Shown here piece after piece: positions 43,006 to 43,176 of a DNA stretch of 43,176 nucleotides (the stretch's first letter is position 1; every line of letters begins with the position of its first letter). The position numbers were made by a program, and so were the translations under genes. The notes beneath the pieces were generated by a model. That model was not told the origin of the DNA. It saw nothing but the letters and a program-made list of their open reading frames with translations, and did not search any database. Source of the stretch: a bacterium (GTDB lineage Bacteria; Latescibacterota; Latescibacteria; Latescibacterales; Latescibacteraceae); assembly GCA_021372535.1 (NCBI GenBank), contig JAJFUH010000009.1, positions 1 to 43,176 on the forward strand, given 5' to 3'.

Positions 43006-43176
43006 ATGAAGAAATTTGCAATTCTTATGTGTGTTCTTGTTTTTGTAGCGACGCAGGCATTTGCTGCGAATTTTGCGCCGACGCTGCTGAAAATTTCAGC
43101 TCCGTCCGTCGTGCAGTACGCTTTTGACGGGAAAGACGTGAAGATACCGGTGAAGGTAACGGGCACGCCTGCGAAC
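43006..43176 (+). CDS. Start of a third secreted mosaic protein (partial)
   Basis: The open frame from an ATG 6 bases behind AGGGGG runs to the window edge without a stop (57 residues). It has a signal peptide (MKKFAILMCVLVFVATQAFA) and then NFAPTLLKISAPSVVQYAFD, similar to residues 21-40 of the 1559-4735 product (SFVPTQLKISAPGNIQYNF) and to the start of the FlgD-like Ig module in the 4862-8581 product. The rest of the protein lies outside the window, so the module order is not known. It follows the second Lrp regulator by 60 bases. Confidence 0.85.
   Translation, partial: MKKFAILMCVLVFVATQAFAANFAPTLLKISAPSVVQYAFDGKDVKIPVKVTGTPAN

Overview
The window looks like a piece of an uncultured, polysaccharide-degrading bacterium of the FCB superphylum, possibly Latescibacterota or KSB1-like. 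This is inferred from gene content, not from a marker gene. Several secreted proteins end in the NPFNP-containing FlgD-like/type IX-style C-terminal sorting domain, and there are cohesin- and dockerin-like modules, a PEGA protein, three large heparinase II/III-like proteins and a Gfo/Idh/MocA dehydrogenase. No rRNA, tRNA or CRISPR array was seen.

Left end (1-9868, minus strand): an apparent envelope or secretion operon. In transcription order it holds a PEGA-repeat membrane-anchored protein, two giant mosaic secreted proteins (FlgD-like Ig, cohesin-like, Kre9/Knh1-type Ig, dockerin-like and C-terminal sorting modules), and a truncated MXAN_6640-family protein. That last protein has lost its HExxH motif and runs into a PQQ-type beta-propeller at the window edge. 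A third mosaic paralogue begins at the right edge (43006), just behind two tandem Lrp/AsnC regulators with near-identical promoters.

Middle plus-strand block (10180-20004): a secreted pectate-lyase-like beta-helix protein, a cold-shock protein, a small Arg-rich repeat protein, then an Old Yellow Enzyme/2,4-dienoyl-CoA-reductase-like flavoprotein, a DegT-type PLP aminotransferase, a Gfo/Idh/MocA oxidoreductase and an SDR oxidoreductase whose YxxxK lysine is arginine. An M20D amidohydrolase lies divergently at 12913-14082.

Minus-strand catabolic block (20182-38096): an RraA-like aldolase, a second M20 peptidase, then (in transcription order) ornithine cyclodeaminase/mu-crystallin-like protein, SSS sodium symporter, D-2-hydroxyacid dehydrogenase and heparinase-like protein 1. 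Two more heparinase-like paralogues follow, flanking an orphan FliG-like protein. Together these suggest extracellular depolymerisation of an acidic, possibly N-acylated polysaccharide, sodium-coupled import and oxidation or deamination of the products. The substrate is not determined by the sequence.

Right end (38097-43176): an intergenic stretch with the tail of an IS1380-like transposase, a beta-propeller protein broken by a one-base G-run frameshift, the two Lrp/AsnC genes and the partial third mosaic protein. Several intergenic gaps contain degenerate dispersed repeats and palindromes, consistent with a genome that carries many noncoding repeat families.
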